The translations under genes were made by a program, and so were the position numbers. A model generated the notes under the pieces. The model did not search any database, was not told the origin of the DNA, and worked only from the letters and a program-made list of their open reading frames with translations. From assembly GCA_002419385.1 (NCBI GenBank), contig DIFZ01000068.1:1-8696 (forward strand): a stretch of DNA of 8,696 nt. Direction: 5' to 3'. Below are positions 5,871 through 8,696 of the stretch, piece after piece (positions within the stretch are counted from its first letter, which is position 1; each line of letters starts with the position of its first letter). Source of the DNA: Geobacter sp. UBA5735. GTDB lineage: Bacteria; Desulfobacterota; Desulfuromonadia; Geobacterales; Geobacteraceae.

Positions 5871-5905
5871 TACTTAACACTTAAAACCTAAAACTTAAAA
5901 CCTAT
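5871..5905 (-). repeat. Inverted 7-bp array, 5 units, right arm of the ruvA-ruvB element
   Basis: On the minus strand five heptamers of the same kind follow the ruvA stop directly: ATAGGTT, TTAAGTT, TTAGGTT, TTAAGTG, TTAAGTA. Twenty-seven bases here (5872-5898) are the reverse complement of 5710-5736 with one mismatch, including a 16-bp exact match (5872-5887 against 5721-5736). The last base of the array is the first base of the ruvA stop codon (5905-5907). Confidence 0.92.
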
Positions 5906-6504
5906 TATTTCATCAACGCTTTCAGCGCCTGCTTCAACACTTCTTCCATGGAGTCGTCGGATGATACGCGCAGCTCAGCCAGGGTCTTCCTGACCACCGC
6001 CTCCTTGTAGCCCAGGTTCACCAGGGCCGAGGCCACGTCGTCCTCGATACCGGCGGTCGGCGGCATGCCCTCCCCTTCCAGGGCAGGAGCTGCCAGGTCC
6101 AGCTTCAGGACCTTGTCCTTCAGTTCCAGCACCAATCGCTCCGCCGTTTTCCTGCCGATTCCCGGAACCGCCGACAGCCGCCCCAGGTCGGCGCGGACGA
6201 TAGCAGCGGCCAGCTCGCCCGTCTGCACGTTGGAGAGGATGTCCTTGGCCAGCTTGGGGCCGATGCCGGAAACGGAGATGAGCAGCTGGAAGAAATTCTT
6301 TTCCGCCAGGGTGCGGAAACCGTAGAGGCTGATGGCGTCTTCCTTGACATGGGTGTAGATGTTGAGGGAAATCTGGGCGCCCGGCTCGGGGAGTTCGTAG
6401 TAGGTGGAAAAGGGTATCTGCACCCGGTAGCCGACGCCGTTCACGTCCAGGACGATGGATCCCGGCGACTTGTGGGAGATTTTTCCGGTGAGAAGGGCGA
6501 TCAC
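5905..6504 (-). CDS. ruvA: Holliday junction branch migration complex subunit RuvA
   Basis: RuvA binds four-way junctions as a tetramer and loads the RuvB motor; it also positions RuvC. The 199 residues match the family length. Domain I (about 1-64) begins MIALLTGKI and contains GVGYRV and the acidic pin Glu55-Asp56 in THVKEDAISLYGF. Domain II has two helix-hairpin-helix motifs, SVSGIGPKLA (77-86) and VPGIGRKTAERL (113-124). Domain III, the RuvB-binding part, covers about 150-199 (DDVASALVNLGYKEA onward). The start is GTG at 6504, overlapping the ruvC TGA (GTGA, 6501-6504), with GGAGG eight bases upstream; ruvC and ruvA are therefore translationally coupled. Downstream, the stop codon abuts the heptamer element instead of running into ruvB. 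Confidence 0.97.
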   Translation of the reverse strand: MIALLTGKISHKSPGSIVLDVNGVGYRVQIPFSTYYELPEPGAQISLNIYTHVKEDAISLYGFRTLAEKNFFQLLISVSGIGPKLAKDILSNVQTGELAAAIVRADLGRLSAVPGIGRKTAERLVLELKDKVLKLDLAAPALEGEGMPPTAGIEDDVASALVNLGYKEAVVRKTLAELRVSSDDSMEEVLKQALKALMK

Positions 6505-6995
6505 GAGAGCTGCCTCCGCAGAGCGTTCAACTGATGGGAATGGGCATGGCAGACCGCAACTGCCAGTGCGTCCGAGGCATCCTCCTGGGCCACCTCGGGG
6601 AGGTTGAGGAGCACCTTGAGCATCTGCTGCACCTGGACCTTGGCCGACTTGCCGTGGCCCACGACCGCCTGCTTCACCTGGAGGGCGGAATACTCGAAAA
6701 CCGGCAGGCCGGCATTCACCCCGGCGACGATGGCGGCGCCCCGGGCCTGGCCCAGCTTGAGGGCGCTCTGGACGTTCTTGGCGAAAAAAATGTTTTCCAG
6801 CGCGACTGCATCGGGATGGTAGCGTTCGATGACCTCGGTCAGCCCCCGGTAGATCCGCTGCAGGCGGAGGGAAAAGTCCTTGTCGGCATCGGTGAAGATG
6901 GCGCCGTTGTCCACGTGGATCAGCCGGTTCCCCTCCTTGACGATGATGCCGTAACCGGTTATGCGCGAACCCGGGTCGATGCCGAGAATTATCAT
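6501..6995 (-). CDS. ruvC: Holliday junction resolvase RuvC
   Basis: RuvC is the dimeric endonuclease that cuts Holliday junctions symmetrically within the RuvABC resolvasome. The 164-residue product has the RNase H-like fold signature MIILGIDPGSRITGYG and the four acidic catalytic positions Asp7, Glu67, Asp139 and Asp142 (GIDPGS, ALEN, QEDASDALAVA), equivalent to Asp7, Glu66, Asp138 and Asp141 of the E. coli enzyme. The basic stretch HGKSAKVQVQQM (114-125) is also conserved. The ATG at 6995 has AGGGG five bases upstream. It lies 49 bp after yebC, with a GC-rich hairpin in between, and overlaps ruvA by 4 nt. Nothing in the protein looks damaged. Confidence 0.97.
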   Translation of the reverse strand: MIILGIDPGSRITGYGIIVKEGNRLIHVDNGAIFTDADKDFSLRLQRIYRGLTEVIERYHPDAVALENIFFAKNVQSALKLGQARGAAIVAGVNAGLPVFEYSALQVKQAVVGHGKSAKVQVQQMLKVLLNLPEVAQEDASDALAVAVCHAHSHQLNALRRQLS

Positions 6996-7016
6996 GCCAT
7001 CCCCTGAAACTCGGCG

Positions 7017-7037
7017 GGGCGGGCCAACCGCCCGCCC
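7017..7037. repeat. GC-rich hairpin between yebC and ruvC
   Basis: GGGCGGGC (7017-7024) and GCCCGCCC (7030-7037) form a perfect 8-bp all-GC stem with a 5-base loop. In the minus-strand transcript it lies just after the yebC stop (7045) and before the ruvC ribosome binding site. No T-run follows, so it is not a complete intrinsic terminator. It may protect the yebC transcript end or reduce read-through into ruvC. Confidence 0.7.
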
Positions 7038-7044
7038 ACGCCCG

Positions 7045-7788
7045 TTACATCATCTTTTCCATCTCTTCTTCCGAGATGTCGAAATTGGCGTAGACGTTCT
7101 GGACGTCGTCGTTGTCCTCCAGCCGCTCCATCAGCCGCAGCATGCTCTCCGCCTGCTTCCCCTCCAGCTTGACCATGGTCTGGGGGATCATGGTCACTTC
7201 CGCCGAATCGGGTTTGAAACCGGCTTTATCCAGAGCATCCCGGACCTCCATGAAGGCGCCCGGATCGGTCACCACCTCGATCTGGCCGTCCTCGTCGGAC
7301 ACGTCGTCAGCTCCCGCTTCCAGCGCCGCCTCGAACAAGGTGTCGAAATCCACGTCGCCGGGGAACACGATCAGGCCCTTCTTGTCGAACATCCAGGAGA
7401 CGCAGCCCGCCTCGCCCATGTTGCCGTTGCACTTGGAAAAGATGCTGCGCACGTCGGACACGGTGCGGTTGCGGTTGTCGGTCATCACCTCCACCAGCAC
7501 GGCGACACCTCCGGGGCCGTACCCCTCGTAGGTGGTCTCCTCGTAGTTCACGCCATCCATGTCGCCGGTGCCCTTCTTGATGGCCCGCTCGATATTGTCC
7601 TTAGGCATGTTCTCAGCCTTGGCCTTGTCCATGACGGTGCGAAGGCGCGGGTTGCCGTCCGGGTCGCCGCCGCCGATCTTGGCCGCAACCGTAATCTCTT
7701 TTATGAGCTTGGTGAAGACCTTGCCGCGCTTGGCGTCGGCAGCCCCCTTCTTATGCTTGATGGTGCTCCATTTATTGTGGCCTGACAT
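7045..7788 (-). CDS. yebC: YebC/PmpR/TACO1 family protein
   Basis: The 247-residue product is a full-length YebC. It opens with the family hallmark MSGHNKWSTIKHKKGAADAK, followed by FTKLIKEI, GGDPDGNPRLR and GYGPGGVAVLVE (89-100), with an acidic C-terminus (DISEEEMEKMM). Members were long annotated as DNA-binding regulators (PmpR). More recent work on bacterial YebC proteins and mitochondrial TACO1 points to a ribosome-associated role in translating difficult, proline-rich stretches, so 'transcriptional regulator' should be treated with caution. The ATG at 7788 has AGGGAGA about eight bases upstream. It is the first gene of the predicted operon, with a promoter at 7844-7873, and is followed by ruvC, an arrangement shared with E. 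coli and many other bacteria. Confidence 0.96.
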   Translation of the reverse strand: MSGHNKWSTIKHKKGAADAKRGKVFTKLIKEITVAAKIGGGDPDGNPRLRTVMDKAKAENMPKDNIERAIKKGTGDMDGVNYEETTYEGYGPGGVAVLVEVMTDNRNRTVSDVRSIFSKCNGNMGEAGCVSWMFDKKGLIVFPGDVDFDTLFEAALEAGADDVSDEDGQIEVVTDPGAFMEVRDALDKAGFKPDSAEVTMIPQTMVKLEGKQAESMLRLMERLEDNDDVQNVYANFDISEEEMEKMM

Positions 7789-8124
7789 CTGTCATATCTC
7801 CCTTGAATCATTGAACATTTGTAGCAACAACCAAAACTTGTAGATAGTAGCACGGGGAAAACGGGGTTGTAAAGGGGGAAATGCTTGCCCAAAGGGAGGC
7901 GTGGTCTCGTGTCTCTTGGGGAAGCCGTTTTCCTGCATTCTCATGGTGACGCCCTTCATATTTCTACATTTTGTCGATAGTTTTCCCGAATATGAAACTA
8001 TGAAAGGCATTCCTTATGACTTCTTGTGACGTCTACAGCCGCAGAGCTGTGGTGAGGCTGACCGGCCGTTTTGCAGGAAGTCCTGCCGCTGGTTGACTTT
8101 GCCCTGTCTGCCTTGCAGGCCGAT
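7789..8124. other. Intergenic region between the metallophosphoesterase and yebC
   Basis: These 336 bp hold no gene that I can support. Besides the yebC promoter and leader, there are two short inverted repeats near the end of the metallophosphoesterase gene: GCAGGA-AG-TCCTGC (8073-8086) and ACAGC-N6-GCTGT (8035-8050). Neither has a following T-run, so a terminator is possible but not demonstrated. CTACAA occurs twice on the minus strand, 19 bp apart, in the yebC leader (7819-7824 and 7838-7843). I see nothing else. Confidence 0.6.
7844..7873 (-). promoter_or_regulatory. Sigma-70-type promoter for the yebC-ruv operon
   Basis: Read on the minus strand, TTTACA (plus 7868-7873; 5 of 6 to TTGACA) and TACTAT (plus 7844-7849; 4 of 6 to TATAAT) are 18 bases apart. 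TGC precedes the -10 (extended -10). The predicted start near 7837 gives a leader of about 50 nt. No LexA-type box (neither CTGT-N8-ACAG nor a GGTT...ACC dyad) is recognisable at the promoter. Confidence 0.5.
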
Positions 8125-8696
8125 TCAAGTCAGAGTGATTACGGTTGCCTCAGGCAGGCAATTCAGCCTGATGGGCGCAAGCAGACACCCAACCCCCCGT
8201 GATATGTAAGTTTGCCGCTCTCCGTCGCGTACCAGTCCCATACGATATTTCTGACCGAATTTCGAAGGCATGACAGGCTGCCCGATAAACGGCATGGCAA
8301 CCTGCCCGCCATGTGTATGGCCTGACAACACCAAGTCGATACGTTCATTCAAAGCTGCAATGTCATCATTGATATCGGGATTATGGCTGAGCAGAATTTT
8401 AATTGAATCTTTGTCTACCCCCTTGCAGGCTGAGGCAAGTGAGCAGCTTGACTCCCAAAAATCATCGACACCGAGAAGGTTGAATGACGCTCCGCCCTTT
8501 TCCAGTTCGACGTTGCGGTTTCTCAGCCAGATAACGCCGATTTGCTCTGACAGCGTCCCACAGATTGCCTTTACGGATTCCTGACCGCTCCAGAAGTCGT
8601 GGTTGCCCAAAACTCCGTAAACTCCAAGAGGAGCTCTCAGTTGAGAAAGTGCCTTTGAGCAGCTCATTAAGTTCTCAACTTTCGCAGATGGTAAAA
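8125..8696 (-). CDS. YkuE/YaeI-type metallophosphoesterase, C-terminal part
   Basis: The frame is open to the right window edge, so the N-terminus is missing; 189 residues are visible. An internal ATG at 8667 is not taken as the start, because the in-frame sequence above it (LPSAKVENL) reads like the family and the catalytic DxH and GD motifs must lie further upstream. Visible metal-binding motifs are GVLGNHDFW (GNHD at 30-33 of the fragment), ILLSHNPD (His104) and SGHTHGGQ (GHTH at 125-128), followed by the typical tail PSKFGQKYRMGL and SRGVG. This subgroup of calcineurin-like phosphoesterases is usually membrane-associated and acts on phosphodiester or pyrophosphate bonds of lipids or cell-envelope compounds; the exact substrate is not clear. 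Its codons look visibly richer in A/T than the ruv genes, which hints at a different history. The break from the yebC operon by 336 bp suggests a separate unit. Confidence 0.88.
   Translation of the reverse strand, partial: LPSAKVENLMSCSKALSQLRAPLGVYGVLGNHDFWSGQESVKAICGTLSEQIGVIWLRNRNVELEKGGASFNLLGVDDFWESSCSLASACKGVDKDSIKILLSHNPDINDDIAALNERIDLVLSGHTHGGQVAMPFIGQPVMPSKFGQKYRMGLVRDGERQTYISRGVGCLLAPIRLNCLPEATVITLT

Larger units (their letters stand above)
5710..5905. other. Heptamer-flanked palindromic element with nested-stem core
   Basis: The two opposed heptamer arrays bracket an 84-bp segment (5787-5870) that carries two nested inverted repeats: GAATCAG (5815-5821) against CCGATTC (5849-5855, seven pairs with one G-T), and inside it AACAAG (5828-5833) against CTTGTT (5840-5845) with a 6-base loop. 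Three symmetric layers therefore share roughly one centre. In the transcript the element would fold between the ruvA stop and the ruvB start. No ORF, transposase remnant or clear target-site duplication was seen. It may be a miniature palindromic element, an RNA structure that uncouples ruvA from ruvB, or repeat expansion around an old hairpin. Confidence 0.6.

Noticed and set aside
6961..7785. Long plus-strand ORF antisense to yebC, and similar ones opposite gluQ (3108-3899) and hda (3841-4734)
   Set aside because: They lie entirely over well-recognised minus-strand genes, resemble no family, and are expected by-products of high-GC codon use.
7819..7843. CTACAA direct repeat in the yebC leader as an operator
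   Set aside because: Six-base repeats 19 bp apart are easily found by chance in A/T-rich sequence; nothing else supports a regulator here.
7789..7900. SOS (LexA) control of the yebC-ruv promoter
   Set aside because: I searched for CTGT-N8-ACAG and a GGTT...ACC dyad and found no acceptable match near the promoter.
7792..8010. 72-codon minus-strand ORF upstream of yebC
   Set aside because: It runs through the predicted yebC promoter, lacks family features and has no convincing ribosome binding site.
8125..8667. Metallophosphoesterase starting at the ATG at 8667
   Set aside because: The frame continues upstream to the window edge and the essential N-terminal metal-binding motifs are missing from 8667 onward, so the gene must start outside the window.

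Overview
The window looks like a chromosomal segment of a GC-rich deltaproteobacterium, most likely of the Geobacter/Geotalea/Pelobacter group (Desulfuromonadota). That placement is an inference from the order yebC-ruvC-ruvA-ruvB followed by a DnaA-ATPase (Hda-like) gene and gluQ, together with the protein flavours; no marker gene settles it. Every recognisable gene lies on the minus strand, so the text below runs from high to low coordinates, in the direction of transcription.

Right part (8696-7789): the C-terminal portion of a YkuE/YaeI-type metallophosphoesterase, cut by the window edge, then about 340 bp without a gene that carries a good promoter for the next operon. Central part (7788-2955): yebC, ruvC, ruvA, ruvB, an hda-like gene and gluQ. 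ruvC/ruvA overlap by 4 nt and ruvB/hda are 2 nt apart, which suggests one transcript for translation support (YebC), Holliday-junction processing (RuvABC), control of replication initiation (Hda-like) and tRNA(Asp) queuosine glutamylation (GluQ). Two intergenic structures interrupt this otherwise compact operon. One is an element of about 196 bp between ruvA and ruvB, built from 7-bp units in two opposed arrays around a nested-stem core. The other is a near-perfect 33-bp palindrome between hda and gluQ.

Left part (2771-325): a small accessory operon with a DoxX-like membrane protein gene (disrupted by a frameshift at a run of eight G), a CrtI/CrtN-family FAD-dependent desaturase, and a secreted DUF2141 protein whose start overlaps the desaturase stop. 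No phytoene or squalene synthase is present in the window, so the desaturase substrate is unknown. At the far left the first 33 codons of a fasciclin-domain protein begin, preceded by a strong extended -10 promoter and a good match to a Fur box at the predicted transcription start.

No mobile element, CRISPR array, rRNA or tRNA was seen. The least ordinary items are the heptamer-built inverted array between ruvA and ruvB, the hda-gluQ palindrome, the homopolymer frameshift in doxX, and possible sliding-clamp-binding peptides at the N-terminus of the Hda-like protein and the C-terminus of RuvB. None of these amounts to a clearly new multi-gene system.
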